DNA of 64,000 bases from Psychrobacillus sp. FSL K6-2836 (GCF_038003085.1 NZ_JBBOOM010000001.1:2356001-2420000); one strand, 5' to 3'. Shown: positions 40,060 to 53,416, counted from the first letter of the stretch. A program made the numbers and translations. The notes: generated by a model not told the origin, from the letters alone.

Positions 40060-40085
40060 TTCTCTTAAGAAAGGAGGAAACAGGA

Positions 40086-40709
40086 ATGGCAAAAGTATCA
40101 TTATTCAATCAAGCAGGCTCTTCAGTTGGTGAAATCGAATTAAACGATAAAGTTTTCGGTATTGAACCAAATGAAGCTGTTTTATTTGAAGCTATCATTT
40201 CTCAACGTGCTTCACTTCGTCAAGGTAATCACAAAGTGAAAAACCGTTCTGAAGTTGCTGGTGGTGGACGTAAACCATGGAAACAAAAAGGAACTGGACG
40301 TGCTCGTCAAGGTTCTATCCGCTCTCCACAATGGCGTGGTGGTGGTGTTGTTTTCGGACCGACTCCACGTAGTTACAGCTTCAAATTACCTAAAAAAGTA
40401 CGTCGTTTAGCTCTTCTTTCAGCTCTTTCAACAAAAGCTCGTGAAGAAAGCATTGTAGTACTTGAAGGTTTAGCATTTGATGCACCAAAAACAAAAGAAT
40501 TCGTGAAAGTGTTATCTAACCTTTCAATCGATAAAAAAGCGTTATTCGTAACTGCTGATTTAGATGAAACAGTAGCATTAGCTGCTCGTAACATCCCTGG
40601 AATCACAGTTGTGTCTGCAACAGGCATTAACGTTTTAGATTTAATCGGTCATAACAAACTTGTAATGACTAAAGCTGCAGTAGAAAAAGTAGAGGAGGTG
40701 CTTGGATAA
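40086..40709 (+). CDS. rplD: Ribosomal protein uL4
   Basis: 207 residues. The extended loop with [20 protein letters not shown] lines the peptide exit tunnel; no macrolide-resistance change is seen. In E. coli L4 represses the S10 operon; in Bacillales this is not established. AAGGAGG upstream; the stop codon overlaps the rplW start (TAATG). Confidence 0.97.
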   Translation: MAKVSLFNQAGSSVGEIELNDKVFGIEPNEAVLFEAIISQRASLRQGNHKVKNRSEVAGGGRKPWKQKGTGRARQGSIRSPQWRGGGVVFGPTPRSYSFKLPKKVRRLALLSALSTKAREESIVVLEGLAFDAPKTKEFVKVLSNLSIDKKALFVTADLDETVALAARNIPGITVVSATGINVLDLIGHNKLVMTKAAVEKVEEVLG

Positions 40710-40993
40710 TGGAAGCACGTGATATTATTAAACGTCCGGTCATTACTGAGCGTTCTTCTGAAGTAATGGCAGATAAAAAGTACACTTTCGAAGTGGACAC
40801 TCGCGCCAACAAAACTCAAGTTAAATACGCTGTTGAAGAAATTTTCGGAGTAGATGTTGAGAAAGTTAACATCATGAACTACAAAGGGAAATACAAACGC
40901 GTAGGTAAATTTGGTGGGTATACAAACAAACGTCGTAAAGCGATTGTTACGTTAACTCTAGAAAGCAAAGAAATCGAGTTATTCGAAATCTAA
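40709..40993 (+). CDS. rplW: Ribosomal protein uL23
   Basis: 94 residues with the conserved [10 protein letters not shown] start and the [23 protein letters not shown] loop region (a long basic loop). It sits at the exit tunnel and docks trigger factor and SRP. Translationally coupled to rplD; GAGGAGGTGC lies in the end of that gene. Confidence 0.97.
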   Translation: MEARDIIKRPVITERSSEVMADKKYTFEVDTRANKTQVKYAVEEIFGVDVEKVNIMNYKGKYKRVGKFGGYTNKRRKAIVTLTLESKEIELFEI

Positions 40994-41035
40994 TCCTTTT
41001 AATAAGGAATTAATACTCAAGAAGGAGGGAATAAC

Positions 41036-41866
41036 ATGGCGATTAGAAAGTATAAACCAACGACAAACGGACGTCGTAACATGACTTCATTAGATTACGC
41101 TGAAATCACAACTGACAAGCCAGAGAAATCTCTACTTGCTCCTGTGAAACGTAAAGGCGGCCGTAACAATCAAGGTAAAATTACTGTTCGTCATCATGGT
41201 GGTGGACATAAACGTCAATACCGTATCATTGATTTCAAACGAAATAAAGATGGTATACCAGGACGCGTTGCTACTATTGAATATGATCCAAACCGATCTG
41301 CGAATATCGCATTAATTAATTATGCGGATGGGGAAAAACGTTACATCCTAGCTCCTAAAGGCTTAGAAGTGGGCATGACAATCGTGTCAGGACCAGAAGC
41401 TGATATTAAAGCAGGGAACGCTCTTCCGTTACAAAACATCCCAATGGGTACTACTATCCATAATATCGAAATGAAACCTGGTAAAGGTGGTCAGTTAGTT
41501 CGTTCTGCTGGTACATCTGCTCAATTACTTGGTAAAGAAGGTAAATACGTAATCATACGTTTACAATCTGGTGAAGTTCGTTTAATCCTAGGTGTTTGCC
41601 GCGCTACAATTGGTGAAGTAGGAAACGAACAACATGAACTTGTGAACATTGGTAAAGCAGGTCGTAATCGTTGGTTAGGCAAACGTCCAACTGTACGTGG
41701 ATCTGTAATGAACCCGAACGATCACCCACATGGTGGTGGTGAAGGTAAAACTCCAATCGGTCGTAAGTCACCAATGTCTCCATGGGGTAAACCAACTCTT
41801 GGATACAAAACTCGTAACAAGAAAAATAAATCCGACAAACTTATCATTCGTCGTCGTAAAAAATAA
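41036..41866 (+). CDS. rplB: Ribosomal protein uL2
   Basis: 276 residues. The RNA-binding core and the [17 protein letters not shown] loop containing the conserved histidine near the peptidyl-transferase centre are intact. Needed for subunit association and peptide-bond formation. ATG behind AAGGAGGGAATAAC. Confidence 0.98.
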   Translation: MAIRKYKPTTNGRRNMTSLDYAEITTDKPEKSLLAPVKRKGGRNNQGKITVRHHGGGHKRQYRIIDFKRNKDGIPGRVATIEYDPNRSANIALINYADGEKRYILAPKGLEVGMTIVSGPEADIKAGNALPLQNIPMGTTIHNIEMKPGKGGQLVRSAGTSAQLLGKEGKYVIIRLQSGEVRLILGVCRATIGEVGNEQHELVNIGKAGRNRWLGKRPTVRGSVMNPNDHPHGGGEGKTPIGRKSPMSPWGKPTLGYKTRNKKNKSDKLIIRRRKK

Positions 41867-41926
41867 AGTGGTTTTACTACGGTTCACAGATAGAGCCGTG
41901 GTGTTATCACGGAGGGAGGTTTCAGC

Positions 41927-42205
41927 ATGGGTCGTAGCTTGAAAAAAGGACCTTTCGCAGACGATCATTTATTGAAAAAGGTCGATGCACAAAAGGACTC
42001 TGAGAAAAAACAAGTGATTAAGACTTGGTCTCGCCGTTCAACAATTTTCCCTACTTTTATCGGTTTAACTATCGCAGTATATGACGGACGTAAACATGTT
42101 CCTGTATACGTGACTGAGGATATGGTAGGTCATAAACTAGGCGAGTTTGCACCAACACGCGCTTATAAAAGTCATGGTGCAGATGATAAGAAAACAAGAC
42201 GCTAA
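41927..42205 (+). CDS. rpsS: Ribosomal protein uS19
   Basis: 92 residues, [16 protein letters not shown] start and [15 protein letters not shown] region typical. It lies in the 30S head and contacts the A-site finger and S13. ATG behind GGAGGGAGGTTTCAGC, 60 bases after rplB. Confidence 0.97.
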   Translation: MGRSLKKGPFADDHLLKKVDAQKDSEKKQVIKTWSRRSTIFPTFIGLTIAVYDGRKHVPVYVTEDMVGHKLGEFAPTRAYKSHGADDKKTRR

Positions 42206-42225
42206 TTTGAGAGGAGGTCATTCAA

Positions 42226-42570
42226 ATGTCACAAGCAAAAGCTATTGCTAAAACAGTGCGCATTGCCCCTCGTAAAGTAAGATTAGTCGTTGATTTAATC
42301 AGAGGTAAGCAAATCGGTGAAGCAGTTGCGATTTTACAACTTACTCCAAAAGCAGCATCGCCTGTAGTGGAGAAAGTATTGAAATCTGCTGTTGCCAACG
42401 CTGAGCACAATTATGATTTAGATGTTAATAACCTAGTTGTTTCTGAAGTCTTCGTTGATGAAGGTCCAACATTAAAACGTTTCCGCCCACGTGCTATGGG
42501 ACGTGCAAGTGCTATTAACAAACGTACTAGCCACATCACAATCGTGGTATCAGAGAAGAAGGAGGGATAA
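42226..42570 (+). CDS. rplV: Ribosomal protein uL22
   Basis: 114 residues. The beta-hairpin that reaches into the exit tunnel ([20 protein letters not shown]) is intact, with no macrolide-resistance deletion. It contacts all six 23S domains. ATG behind GAGAGGAGGTCATTCAA. Confidence 0.97.
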   Translation: MSQAKAIAKTVRIAPRKVRLVVDLIRGKQIGEAVAILQLTPKAASPVVEKVLKSAVANAEHNYDLDVNNLVVSEVFVDEGPTLKRFRPRAMGRASAINKRTSHITIVVSEKKEG

Positions 42571-42573
42571 TTC

Positions 42574-43230
42574 GTGGGTCAAAAAGTACATCCTATAGGA
42601 TTACGAGTAGGCATCATTCGTGACTGGGAGTCAAAATGGTACGCTGGTAAAGACTATGCAACTCTACTACACGAAGACTTGAAAATCCGTAAGTACATCG
42701 AAACTCGTTTAAAAGAAGCTTCTGTTTCTACTGTAGAAATCGAACGCGCTGCAAAACGTGTTAACGTTACAATTCACACTGCTAAACCAGGTATGGTAAT
42801 CGGTAAAGGTGGTACTGAAGTGGAAGCACTTCGTAAGCACTTAAACGATTTAACTGGTAAACGTGTACACATAAATATTGTTGAAATAAAAAGAGCTGAC
42901 TTAGATGCTAAATTAGTAGCAGAAAGTATTGCACGCCAATTAGAAGGCCGCGTATCTTTCCGTCGTGCTCAAAAACAAGCAATTCAACGCACAATGCGTT
43001 CTGGCGCTAAAGGTATTAAAACTCAAGTATCTGGACGCTTAGGCGGCGCTGACATTGCGCGTGCTGAACATTACAGTGAAGGAACTGTACCACTTCATAC
43101 ATTACGTGCTGACATTGATTATGCACATGCTGAAGCTGACACAACTTATGGTAAGCTAGGCGTTAAAGTATGGATCTATCGTGGTGAAGTCCTTCCAGTT
43201 AAGAAGAACTCTGAGGAAGGAGGCAAATAA
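42574..43230 (+). CDS. rpsC: Ribosomal protein uS3
   Basis: 218 residues, KH type II domain ([20 protein letters not shown]) and C-terminal domain at the mRNA entry channel. The start is GTG 42574 ([13 protein letters not shown]), four bases after rplV, whose end supplies GAAGGAGGG. Confidence 0.97.
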   Translation: MGQKVHPIGLRVGIIRDWESKWYAGKDYATLLHEDLKIRKYIETRLKEASVSTVEIERAAKRVNVTIHTAKPGMVIGKGGTEVEALRKHLNDLTGKRVHINIVEIKRADLDAKLVAESIARQLEGRVSFRRAQKQAIQRTMRSGAKGIKTQVSGRLGGADIARAEHYSEGTVPLHTLRADIDYAHAEADTTYGKLGVKVWIYRGEVLPVKKNSEEGGK

Positions 43231-43231
43231 T

Positions 43232-43856
<625 letters not shown>

Positions 43857-43874
43857 TAAAGGAGGTTTTCTGGC

Positions 43875-44138
43875 ATGACTGAGCGTAATCAACGCAAAGT
43901 ATACACTGGCCGTGTTGTATCAGATAAAATGGATAAAACAATTTCTGTTTTAATTGAAACTCATAAAAAACACAAGTTATACGGTAAACGTGTTAAGTAT
44001 TCTAAGAAATTTAAAGCTCATGATGAGCAAAACGAAGCCCAAATCGGAGATATCGTCCGTATCATGGAAACTCGTCCGCTATCAGCTACTAAACGCTTCC
44101 GCCTATTGGAAGTTGTAGAAAAAGCGGTTATTATCTAA
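43875..44138 (+). CDS. rpsQ: Ribosomal protein uS17
   Basis: 87 residues, OB fold with the [17 protein letters not shown] motif and the [20 protein letters not shown]-type C-terminus. An early 16S rRNA 5'-domain assembly protein. ATG behind AAAGGAGGTTTTCTGGC, 18 bases after rpmC. Confidence 0.97.
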   Translation: MTERNQRKVYTGRVVSDKMDKTISVLIETHKKHKLYGKRVKYSKKFKAHDEQNEAQIGDIVRIMETRPLSATKRFRLLEVVEKAVII

Positions 44139-44181
44139 TAATAAGTTCGGAACTAATAAATTCCGAAGGGAGGTTACCTAA

Positions 44182-44550
44182 GTGATCCAACAAGAAACTC
44201 GTATGAAAGTTGCAGACAACTCAGGTGCACGTGAAGTTTTAACTATTAAAGTACTTGGTGGTACTGGACGTAAAACTGCTAATATCGGCGATATCGTCGT
44301 ATGTACAGTTAAGAAAGCAACACCAGGTGGCGTTGTCAAGAAGGGTGACGTCGTTAAAGCTGTAATCGTTCGCACTAAGAGCGGCGTACGCCGTAAAGAC
44401 GGAACATATATCAAATTTGATGAAAATGCTTGCGTTATTATCAAAGACGATAAAGGACCGCGTGGAACTCGTATTTTCGGACCAGTTGCTCGTGAATTAC
44501 GCGACAGCAACTTCATGAAAATCGTATCTTTAGCTCCAGAAGTTCTTTAA
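44182..44550 (+). CDS. rplN: Ribosomal protein uL14
   Basis: 122 residues, conserved [19 protein letters not shown] start and [16 protein letters not shown] end region. It forms an intersubunit bridge and is a docking site for the silencing factor RsfS. The start is GTG 44182 behind AAGGGAGGTTACCTAA. Confidence 0.97.
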   Translation: MIQQETRMKVADNSGAREVLTIKVLGGTGRKTANIGDIVVCTVKKATPGGVVKKGDVVKAVIVRTKSGVRRKDGTYIKFDENACVIIKDDKGPRGTRIFGPVARELRDSNFMKIVSLAPEVL

Positions 44551-44586
44551 TTTACATGAAAGTGCCAATCAAGGAGGTGCGACAGA

Positions 44587-44895
44587 ATGCATGTTAAAAA
44601 AGGCGACAAAGTAATGGTAATCTCAGGTAAAGACAAAGGTAAAACAGGTGTTGTTCTTACTGCTTTTCCTAAGAAAGACCGTGTGTTAGTTGAAGGTGTA
44701 AACATCATCAAAAAACATATGAAGCCAAACCAAGCTAATCCGCAAGGAGGAATTGTAAGCCACGAGGCTGCAATCCACGTATCGAATGTTATGTTAATCG
44801 ACCCAAAAACTGGCGAGCCGACTCGCGTAGGTTCTAAAGTGGAAGATGGCAAAAAAGTTCGTGTTGCGAAAAAATCCGGTGAAATTATTAAATAA
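44587..44895 (+). CDS. rplX: Ribosomal protein uL24
   Basis: 102 residues with a KOW motif ([20 protein letters not shown]). An initiator of 50S assembly that binds the 5' end of 23S rRNA. The ATG is preceded by CAAGGAGGTGCGACAGA. Confidence 0.97.
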   Translation: MHVKKGDKVMVISGKDKGKTGVVLTAFPKKDRVLVEGVNIIKKHMKPNQANPQGGIVSHEAAIHVSNVMLIDPKTGEPTRVGSKVEDGKKVRVAKKSGEIIK

Positions 44896-44918
44896 GTAAA
44901 GAGAAGGGAGGTACACAC

Positions 44919-45458
44919 ATGAACCGCCTAAAAGAAAAGTATCTTAAGGAAGTTTCTCCTGCTCTAATGAGCAAGTTTGAATATAACTCAGTAATGCAAG
45001 TACCTAAAGTTGATAAAATCGTTATCAATATGGGTGTTGGTGATGCTGTATCTAATACAAAAGCGCTTGACGCTGCTGTAGAAGAATTACAAATCATTTC
45101 AGGTCAAAAACCTGTAGTTACGAAAGCTAAAAAATCGATCGCTGGTTTCCGTCTTCGTGAGGGTATGCCAATCGGTGCAAAAGTCACTCTACGTGGAGAG
45201 CGTATGTATGACTTCTTGGATAAATTGATCGCTATTTCTCTTCCGCGTGTACGTGACTTCCGTGGTGTTTCTAAAAAAGCATTCGACGGTCGCGGTAACT
45301 ACACTCTTGGAGTTAAAGAGCAATTAATCTTCCCTGAAATCGATTATGATAAAGTTTCGAAAGTACGCGGTATGGACATCGTAATTGTAACAACTGCGAA
45401 CTCTGACGAAGAAGCTCGTGAGTTATTAACACAATTCGGTATGCCATTCCAAAAGTAA
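44919..45458 (+). CDS. rplE: Ribosomal protein uL5
   Basis: 179 residues with [12 protein letters not shown] start and the [18 protein letters not shown] segment. It carries 5S rRNA into the central protuberance and touches P-site tRNA. ATG behind AAGGGAGGTACACAC. Confidence 0.97.
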   Translation: MNRLKEKYLKEVSPALMSKFEYNSVMQVPKVDKIVINMGVGDAVSNTKALDAAVEELQIISGQKPVVTKAKKSIAGFRLREGMPIGAKVTLRGERMYDFLDKLIAISLPRVRDFRGVSKKAFDGRGNYTLGVKEQLIFPEIDYDKVSKVRGMDIVIVTTANSDEEARELLTQFGMPFQK

Positions 45459-45662
<204 letters not shown>

Positions 45663-45692
45663 TCCCCTATAACTGGGAAGGAGGTAAATGTA

Positions 45693-46091
45693 ATGACAAT
45701 GTCAGATCCAATTGCAGATATGCTTACACGCATTCGTAATGCTAACATGGTTCGTCACGAGAAATTAGAAGTTCCTGCTTCAAACCTGAAAAAGGAAATC
45801 GCGGAGATTTTAAAACGCGAAGGTTTCATCCGTGATGTTGAATATGTAGAAGATAGCAAACAAGGTATCATCCGTATCTTCTTAAAATATGGTCAAAATG
45901 ACGAGCGCGTTATCACTGGTTTGAAACGTATTTCAAAACCTGGTCTACGCGTTTACGCTAAAACAAACGAAGTACCTAAAGTATTGAACGGTTTAGGAAT
46001 TGCTTTAGTTTCTACTTCAAATGGTTTATTAACAGATAAAGAAGCTCGCGCTAAACAAGTTGGCGGAGAAATCGTAGCTTACGTTTGGTAA
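45693..46091 (+). CDS. rpsH: Ribosomal protein uS8
   Basis: 132 residues, [18 protein letters not shown] start region and GVLTDKEAR-type ([16 protein letters not shown]) C-terminus. It binds helix 21 of 16S rRNA and in E. coli represses the spc operon. ATG 45693 (MTMSDP) is behind GGAAGGAGGT; ATG 45699 is possible but farther from it. Confidence 0.97.
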   Translation: MTMSDPIADMLTRIRNANMVRHEKLEVPASNLKKEIAEILKREGFIRDVEYVEDSKQGIIRIFLKYGQNDERVITGLKRISKPGLRVYAKTNEVPKVLNGLGIALVSTSNGLLTDKEARAKQVGGEIVAYVW

Positions 46092-46121
46092 TAATCAACA
46101 AACGAATGGAGGTGCAACAAA

Positions 46122-46661
46122 ATGTCTCGAGTAGGTAAAAAACCAATAGAGGTTCCTGCAGAAGTTACTGTAACAGTTAACGCTGAAAACACAGTAGTTG
46201 TAAAAGGACCAAAAGGTGAATTAACAAAATCTTTTAACCAAGATATTAAAATTGAGCAAGAAGGTACTGTAATAACTTTAGTGCGTCCTTCAGATTCAAA
46301 AGAACACCGTACGATTCATGGAACAACTCGCGCTTTGCTAGCTAACATGATCACTGGTGTATCTGCTGGATTCGAACGTGGACTTGAATTAGTTGGGGTA
46401 GGTTACCGTGCACAATTACAAGGAACTAAACTTGTACTTAACGTAGGGTACTCACATCCAGTTGAGTTCACTCCTGAAGATGGACTTGTAGTTGAAGTTC
46501 CTTCTAATACAAAAGTTATCGTTCGCGGTATTGATAAAGAACGCGTTGGTGCTTTAGCATCTAACATTCGCCAAGTTCGTCCACCAGAGCCTTATAAAGG
46601 TAAAGGTATTCGTTATGAAGGCGAAGTTGTACGCCGCAAAGAAGGTAAAACAGGTAAATAA
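46122..46661 (+). CDS. rplF: Ribosomal protein uL6
   Basis: 179 residues, two homologous domains, with the C-terminal [20 protein letters not shown] motif near the sarcin-ricin loop. Important for factor binding and late 50S assembly. ATG behind ATGGAGGTGCAACAAA. Confidence 0.97.
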   Translation: MSRVGKKPIEVPAEVTVTVNAENTVVVKGPKGELTKSFNQDIKIEQEGTVITLVRPSDSKEHRTIHGTTRALLANMITGVSAGFERGLELVGVGYRAQLQGTKLVLNVGYSHPVEFTPEDGLVVEVPSNTKVIVRGIDKERVGALASNIRQVRPPEPYKGKGIRYEGEVVRRKEGKTGK

Positions 46662-46691
46662 TGCATCTCGCATTAGAAAGGAGTGACCACT

Positions 46692-47051
46692 GTGATTACG
46701 AAACAAGACAAAAATCAAGTTCGTAAGAAACGTCATGCACGTGTTCGTACAAAAATCACGGGTACTACTGAACGTCCACGTTTAAATGTATTCCGTTCTA
46801 ATAAACATTTATACGCACAACTGATTGATGATACTCAAGGTGTTACAATCGTAAGTGCATCCACTATGGATAAAGATTTCAATGGAACAGCTGGAAATGT
46901 AGAAGCTGCTAAATTGATCGGTGAAACAATCGCAAAACGCGCTACAGAAAAAAACATCAAATCTGTTGTATTTGACCGTGGCGGTTACTTATATCATGGA
47001 CGTGTTAAAGCGTTAGCTGAAGCTGCACGTGAAAACGGCTTAGAATTTTAA
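46692..47051 (+). CDS. rplR: Ribosomal protein uL18
   Basis: 119 residues, basic N-terminus and the [20 protein letters not shown] segment. Binds 5S rRNA with L5. The start is GTG 46692 (MITKQDKNQ) behind GAAAGGAGTGACC; the start at 46683 lies within that site. Confidence 0.96.
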   Translation: MITKQDKNQVRKKRHARVRTKITGTTERPRLNVFRSNKHLYAQLIDDTQGVTIVSASTMDKDFNGTAGNVEAAKLIGETIAKRATEKNIKSVVFDRGGYLYHGRVKALAEAARENGLEF

Positions 47052-47072
47052 GAAGAAGGAGGGACATATTTC

Positions 47073-47573
47073 ATGCGTGGTATTGACCCAAACAAACTTG
47101 AACTTGAAGAACGCGTAGTAACGATCAACCGTGTTGCTAAAGTTGTAAAAGGTGGACGTCGTTTCCGTTTTACTGCATTAGTAGTTGTTGGTGACAAAGA
47201 TGGTCATGTAGGATTTGGTACTGGAAAAGCACAAGAAGTTCCAGACGCTATCCGTAAAGCAGTTGAAGACGCGAAGAAAAACTTAATAGAAGTACCAAGA
47301 GTTAAAGGAACTACTCCTCACCTAGTTGTAGGACACTTTGGTGCTGGATCTATTCTAGTTAAACCTGCAGCACCTGGTACAGGAGTTATTGCTGGTGGAC
47401 CGGTTCGTGCGGTACTTGAATTAGCTGGTATTACTGATATTCTTTCTAAATCACTTGGATCTAACACACCAATCAACATGGTACGTGCTACAATCGAAGG
47501 TTTAACTCAATTAAAACGTGCTGAGGACGTTGCTAAATTACGTGGTAAATCAGTAGAAGAACTGTTAGGATAA
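47073..47573 (+). CDS. rpsE: Ribosomal protein uS5
   Basis: 166 residues, double-stranded-RNA-binding-like N domain ([20 protein letters not shown]) and [20 protein letters not shown] core. It works with S3 and S4 at the mRNA entry and in decoding accuracy; the spectinomycin loop ([11 protein letters not shown]) looks wild type. ATG behind GAAGGAGGGACATATTTC. Confidence 0.97.
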   Translation: MRGIDPNKLELEERVVTINRVAKVVKGGRRFRFTALVVVGDKDGHVGFGTGKAQEVPDAIRKAVEDAKKNLIEVPRVKGTTPHLVVGHFGAGSILVKPAAPGTGVIAGGPVRAVLELAGITDILSKSLGSNTPINMVRATIEGLTQLKRAEDVAKLRGKSVEELLG

Positions 47574-47588
47574 GGGAGGGAAATTACA

Positions 47589-47771
47589 ATGGCAACTAAA
47601 TTAGAAATTACCCTTACTAGAAGCTTGATTGGTACTAAACCAGCTCAACGCAAAACAGTAGAAGCTCTTGGATTACGTAAAATGCATCAAACAGTAGAGC
47701 ATCAAGACAATGCAGCTATCCGCGGGATGGTTGGCAAAGTAGCTCACTTAGTAACAACAAAAGAAATTTAA
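47589..47771 (+). CDS. rpmD: Ribosomal protein uL30
   Basis: 60 residues, the short bacterial form ([34 protein letters not shown]). A 50S surface protein. ATG behind AGGGAGGGAAATTACA, 15 bases after rpsE. Confidence 0.96.
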   Translation: MATKLEITLTRSLIGTKPAQRKTVEALGLRKMHQTVEHQDNAAIRGMVGKVAHLVTTKEI

Positions 47772-47803
47772 GGTTTATTTTAAGAATAAGGAGGTGCCAC
47801 CAT

Positions 47804-48244
47804 ATGAAACTTCATGAGTTAAAACCATCAGAAGGATCTCGTTCATCGCGTAAGCGTATCGGACGCGGAATCGGTTCTGGAACTGGTAAAACATCAGGTA
47901 AAGGTCATAAAGGTCAAAACGCTCGTTCAGGCGGAGGCGTTCGTCCAGGATTTGAGGGCGGTCAAAACCCGTTATTCCGTCGTTTACCAAAACGTGGATT
48001 TACGAATATTAATCGTAAAGAATTCGCAATTGTGAACCTTGACACATTAAATCGTTTCGAAGAAGGCACAGAAGTTACACCTGCTTTATTAATCGAAACA
48101 GGTGTTGTGAGCAGTGAGAAATCTGGTATCAAGATTCTAGGTAATGGAACACTTGACAAGAAGTTAACTGTAAGAGCTCATAAATTCTCTGCATCAGCAA
48201 AAGAAGCAATTGAGAACGCTGGCGGATCAACAGAGGTGGTTTAA
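47804..48244 (+). CDS. rplO: Ribosomal protein uL15
   Basis: 146 residues with the Gly/Arg-rich N-terminus ([20 protein letters not shown]) that threads into 23S rRNA, and the [20 protein letters not shown] segment. A late 50S assembly protein. ATG behind AAGGAGGTGCCACCAT. The stop overlaps the secY start (TAATG). Confidence 0.97.
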   Translation: MKLHELKPSEGSRSSRKRIGRGIGSGTGKTSGKGHKGQNARSGGGVRPGFEGGQNPLFRRLPKRGFTNINRKEFAIVNLDTLNRFEEGTEVTPALLIETGVVSSEKSGIKILGNGTLDKKLTVRAHKFSASAKEAIENAGGSTEVV

Positions 48245-49536
48245 TGTTTCAAACAATCTCCAACTTTATGCGTGTGAGAGATATTCGAAATAAAATCATT
48301 TTTACATTATTGATGTTAATCGTCTTTCGTATTGGGACATTTGTTCCGGTGCCTTACGTCGATGCCGATGTTTTAAAACAAACAGACCAAATGGGTTTGA
48401 TTGGTTTCCTTAATACATTTGGTGGTGGAGCCCTTGCTAACTTTTCTATTTTAGCAATGGGTATCATGCCTTACATCACTGCATCCATCATTGTACAATT
48501 ACTACAAATGGATGTTGTTCCGAAGTTTACAGAGTGGGCTAAGCAAGGTGAAGTCGGAAGACGTAAACTTGCACAATTTACTCGTTACTTCACAATTGTT
48601 TTAGCTTTTATTCAAGCGATTGCTATGTCATACGGCTTTAACCGTATGTATAGTGGTTCTTTAATAAAAGAAGACGGTATATTGACATACTTAGTTATTG
48701 CTGTTGTTTTGACAGCCGGGACTGCATTTTTAATGTGGTTAGGAGAGCAAATTACCGCTAAAGGTGTTGGTAATGGTATTTCTATTATTATCTTCGCTGG
48801 TATTGCTGCTGCCATTCCAAACGCAGTTAACCAAGTGTACGCACAGCAAATTGAAGGTGCAGGCGATGCACTGTTTATCAATATTGTAATAGTACTTTTA
48901 CTTTTATTAGCGATTGTTGCGGTAACAGTTGGAGTAATTTACGTTCAACAAGCGTTGCGTAAAATTCCAATTCAATACGCGAAGCGTGTTTCTGGTACGA
49001 CCCAAACGGGTGGTCAACAGACTCACTTGCCTTTAAAAGTTAATGCTGCGGGAGTAATTCCGGTAATTTTTGCTTCAGCGTTCCTTATGGCGCCTCAGTC
49101 AATCGTATTATTCTTCGGTCAAAATAATACTACCGATGCTATTACGAGAGCATTAGATTATACACAACCTATTGGTATGACAATTTATATTGCTTTAATC
49201 ATTGCGTTTACTTACTTCTACGCGTTCATTCAAGTGAACCCGGAGAACGTAGCAGACAACTTGAAAAAGCAAGGTGCGTATATTCCAGGGATTCGTCCAG
49301 GGATCAATACACAAAATTATTTAACTAGCGTATTGTATCGATTAACTTTTGTTGGAGCTATATTCTTAGCTATCATTTCTATCATGCCGATGCTATTTGT
49401 GAAATATGCGGATCTTCCGCAGTCAGCACAGATTGGCGGTACAAGTTTGTTAATCGTGGTTGGGGTTGCACTCGAAACGATGAAACAGCTAGAATCCCAA
49501 CTAGTTAAACGTCATTATAAAGGCTTTATGAAATAA
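48244..49536 (+). CDS. secY: SecY, protein-conducting channel subunit
   Basis: 430 residues, ten transmembrane helices. The plug/helix-2 region (GLIGFLNTFGGGALANFSIL) and cytoplasmic loop motifs (WLGEQITAKGVGNGISIII, NPENVADNLKKQGAYIPGIR) are intact. It forms the SecYEG pore with SecE (15785-15970). Starts on the rplO stop codon, so it is translationally coupled to the spc operon. Confidence 0.98.
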   Translation: MFQTISNFMRVRDIRNKIIFTLLMLIVFRIGTFVPVPYVDADVLKQTDQMGLIGFLNTFGGGALANFSILAMGIMPYITASIIVQLLQMDVVPKFTEWAKQGEVGRRKLAQFTRYFTIVLAFIQAIAMSYGFNRMYSGSLIKEDGILTYLVIAVVLTAGTAFLMWLGEQITAKGVGNGISIIIFAGIAAAIPNAVNQVYAQQIEGAGDALFINIVIVLLLLLAIVAVTVGVIYVQQALRKIPIQYAKRVSGTTQTGGQQTHLPLKVNAAGVIPVIFASAFLMAPQSIVLFFGQNNTTDAITRALDYTQPIGMTIYIALIIAFTYFYAFIQVNPENVADNLKKQGAYIPGIRPGINTQNYLTSVLYRLTFVGAIFLAIISIMPMLFVKYADLPQSAQIGGTSLLIVVGVALETMKQLESQLVKRHYKGFMK

Positions 49537-49541
49537 GGTAG

Positions 49542-50255
<714 letters not shown>

Positions 50256-50692
50256 ATGCCCGGTGCCTGTCGCAGACGACTGAATACCCGGGTAGTATGC
50301 AAAGAACGAAAATGTTTTTTTCGAGAGCTGCAAAAGCATATTGCGCCCGGTATACGTTCGGAGGAAAAGAAATGCATCAAAAGCGGGGACTCCCTTGTCC
50401 ACGTGCATTTTAAATACTTACGGGGTATAATGGGTTTCGTGGAAGCATCTGTGTAACGAACGGGTACTATGGAACTCATCCAACACATTCGTACGAACAT
50501 GTTGACATGAGGGAGAGTCTACTCCGTGGATTGCTAAAAGCGAAACCTTACGAGTGTCTTTCGAACATCTCTCATGATTTCCAAACATATGCTTGAACGA
50601 ATAGTTTCGTTCCTACTGAGGCTATACTAACAGCAAATTACGTTTGAGTATTGATGAGAACCTGATTTGTATATAGAAGGGAGACAGGGTTG
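50256..50692 (+). other. 437-base gap in place of map, with a likely promoter
   Basis: No credible gene. A 66-codon frame at 50256 is Cys/Arg rich, has no ribosome-binding site and resembles nothing I know. TATAAT occurs at 50426-50431 without a clear -35. CATGTTGACATG (50498-50509) is a perfect palindrome-like inverted repeat whose TTGACA could be the -35 of another promoter, though no good -10 follows at 17 bp. The gap probably holds a promoter and leader for infA-rplQ. Confidence 0.45.
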
Positions 50693-50911
50693 ATGGCGAA
50701 AGATGATGTAATTGAAGTCGAAGGAACAGTTGTTGAGACTTTGCCAAACGCGATGTTTAAGGTAGAATTAGAAAACGGTCATACGATACTTGCGCATGTA
50801 TCGGGTAAAATTCGTATGCATTTCATTCGTATTTTACCTGGAGATAAAGTCACAATTGAACTTTCTCCTTACGATTTAACTCGCGGTCGTATTACGTACC
50901 GTTTTAAATAA
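50693..50911 (+). CDS. infA: Translation initiation factor IF-1
   Basis: 72 residues, OB fold. [20 protein letters not shown] and the C-terminal [20 protein letters not shown] are near-identical to the family. It blocks the 30S A site during initiation. I use ATG 50693, which gives the canonical start; the TTG one codon earlier also lies behind GAAGGGAGACAGGG. Confidence 0.96.
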   Translation: MAKDDVIEVEGTVVETLPNAMFKVELENGHTILAHVSGKIRMHFIRILPGDKVTIELSPYDLTRGRITYRFK

Positions 50912-50951
50912 TAATCTTTTGCACTCCGGACTACTAAGGAGGTTAGGTTAG

Positions 50952-51065
<114 letters not shown>

Positions 51066-51088
51066 TAAGAAGGAGGTGCACGACACAT

Positions 51089-51454
51089 ATGGCACGTATT
51101 GCTGGTGTTGACATTCCACGCGACAAACGCGTTGTTATTGCATTAACATACATTTTTGGAATTGGTAAAACGACTTCTCAAAAAGTATTAGCAGAAGCTG
51201 GTATTTCAGAAGAGACACGTGTACGTGATCTTACAGAAGACGAACTAAACAAAATCCGTGAACAAATCGGTGTATATAAAGTAGAAGGTGACCTTCGTCG
51301 TGAAGTATCACTAAACATTAAACGATTGATGGAAATCGGTTCATTCCGTGGTATCCGTCACCGTAGAGGCTTACCAGTACGCGGACAAAATACGAAGAAC
51401 AATGCACGTACTCGTAAAGGTCCACGTAAAACAGTAGCTAACAAGAAAAAATAA
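51089..51454 (+). CDS. rpsM: Ribosomal protein uS13
   Basis: 121 residues, [20 protein letters not shown] start and helix-two-turn-helix; the [20 protein letters not shown] tail reaches P-site tRNA. It forms the head bridge B1b with L5. ATG behind AAGGAGGTGCACGACACAT. Confidence 0.97.
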   Translation: MARIAGVDIPRDKRVVIALTYIFGIGKTTSQKVLAEAGISEETRVRDLTEDELNKIREQIGVYKVEGDLRREVSLNIKRLMEIGSFRGIRHRRGLPVRGQNTKNNARTRKGPRKTVANKKK

Positions 51455-51461
51455 TCGGTAA

Positions 51462-51869
<408 letters not shown>

Positions 51870-52003
51870 TAGGTGATACTCAACGTGTTTGAGAACATCA
51901 TTTATTGTACAGACTGAGGATGTATTAACAGCAATCAGTTAACGATCGAATTCATGATGGAAAGAACCTATACATTCGATGTTTTGAGGGAGGGTAAATT
52001 GGA

Positions 52004-52948
52004 ATGATCGAAATCGAAAAACCAAAGATTGAAAGTGTAGAAATCAGCGAAGGTACCAAGTTTGGTAAATTTGTTGTAGAACCGCTAGAACGTGGCTATG
52101 GAAATACTTTGGGAAATTCTTTACGACGCATCCTTCTGTCTTCTTTACCAGGAGCTGCAGTTACTTCTATTCAAATTGATGGCGTTTTACACGAGTTTTC
52201 AACAATTGAAGGCGTAGTGGAAGATGTAGCATCTATTATTATGAATGTGAAAAAACTAGCTTTGAAAATCTACTCTGACGAGGAAAAGGTCATTGAGATT
52301 GATGTTAAAGGTGAGGGAACGATTACTGCTGCTGACATTACACATGACAGTGACGTAGAAATTTTAAACCCGGAACTCTATATTGCTACAATCGGCAAAA
52401 ATGGTCATTTCCGTATGCGTATGTACGCAGGTCGAGGCCGTGGCTACACTCCTGCTGTTCAAAACAAACGTGAGGATCTTCCTATCGGCGTAATCCCGAT
52501 CGACTCTATTTATACTCCAGTTTCACGCGTGAATTTCCAAGTGGAAAATACTCGTGTTGGACAATTGTCCAACTTCGATAAACTAACACTTGATGTGTGG
52601 ACAGATGGCAGCACAGGTCCTAAAGAGGCGATTTCTCTTGGAGCGAAAATTTTAACAGAGCACTTGAATATTTTTGTAGGGATGACTGACGAGGCTCAGA
52701 CTGCTGAAATCATGGTCGAAAAAGAAGAAGATCAAAAAGAAAAAGTTTTAGAGATGACTATTGAAGAACTTGATCTTTCTGTTCGTTCTTATAATTGCTT
52801 AAAACGCGCTGGTATTAATACAGTACTTGAGCTTGCAAGCAAATCAGAAGACGATATGATGAAAGTAAGAAACCTTGGACGTAAATCTTTAGAAGAAGTA
52901 AGAGCGAAGTTAGATGAGCTTGGTTTAGGATTACGTAAAGAAGACTAA
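52004..52948 (+). CDS. rpoA: RpoA, RNA polymerase alpha subunit
   Basis: 314 residues. The N-terminal dimerisation domain ([20 protein letters not shown]) and the C-terminal domain with DNA-contacting [16 protein letters not shown] and [14 protein letters not shown] are intact. It scaffolds polymerase and contacts activators and UP elements. ATG behind GAGGGAGGGTAAATTGGA. A 134-base leader separates it from rpsK. Confidence 0.98.
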   Translation: MIEIEKPKIESVEISEGTKFGKFVVEPLERGYGNTLGNSLRRILLSSLPGAAVTSIQIDGVLHEFSTIEGVVEDVASIIMNVKKLALKIYSDEEKVIEIDVKGEGTITAADITHDSDVEILNPELYIATIGKNGHFRMRMYAGRGRGYTPAVQNKREDLPIGVIPIDSIYTPVSRVNFQVENTRVGQLSNFDKLTLDVWTDGSTGPKEAISLGAKILTEHLNIFVGMTDEAQTAEIMVEKEEDQKEKVLEMTIEELDLSVRSYNCLKRAGINTVLELASKSEDDMMKVRNLGRKSLEEVRAKLDELGLGLRKED

Positions 52949-53001
52949 ACGGGTTTTGATATAGCAAGACTTGAATTATTCACCAAAGGAGGGAAACATC
53001 C

Positions 53002-53382
53002 ATGGGTTACAGAAAACTTGGACGTACAAGTTCTCAACGTAAAGCGATGTTACGTGACTTAACAACGGACCTAATTATCAATGAGCGTATTCAAACTACT
53101 GAAGCACGTGCAAAAGAATTACGTTCTGTTGTTGAAAAAATGATCACTTTAGGTAAACGCGGAGATTTACACGCTCGTCGTCAAGCTGCGGCTTATATTC
53201 GTCGTGAGGTCGTTGCTTCTACTGATGAAGAAGGAAACGAATCAACAATCTATGCTTTACAAAAATTGTTTGATGATGTAGCACCACGCTATGCTGATCG
53301 TCAAGGCGGTTATACTCGTATTATGAAAGCTGGACCTCGTCGCGGAGACGGAGCACCAGTAGTAGTAATTGAGTTAGTTTAA
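53002..53382 (+). CDS. rplQ: Ribosomal protein bL17
   Basis: 126 residues, [20 protein letters not shown] start. A 50S protein near the tunnel exit. ATG behind AAAGGAGGGAAACATCC. Last gene of the S10-spc-alpha cluster; a terminator follows. Confidence 0.97.
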   Translation: MGYRKLGRTSSQRKAMLRDLTTDLIINERIQTTEARAKELRSVVEKMITLGKRGDLHARRQAAAYIRREVVASTDEEGNESTIYALQKLFDDVAPRYADRQGGYTRIMKAGPRRGDGAPVVVIELV

Positions 53383-53416
53383 TTTAATTTTCAGACGTTT
53401 ATTCGTCTGCCAAATT

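Noticed and set aside
50256-50456. 66-codon frame after adk
   Set aside because: No ribosome-binding site, unusual Cys/Arg composition, no recognisable family; starts on the base after the adk stop.
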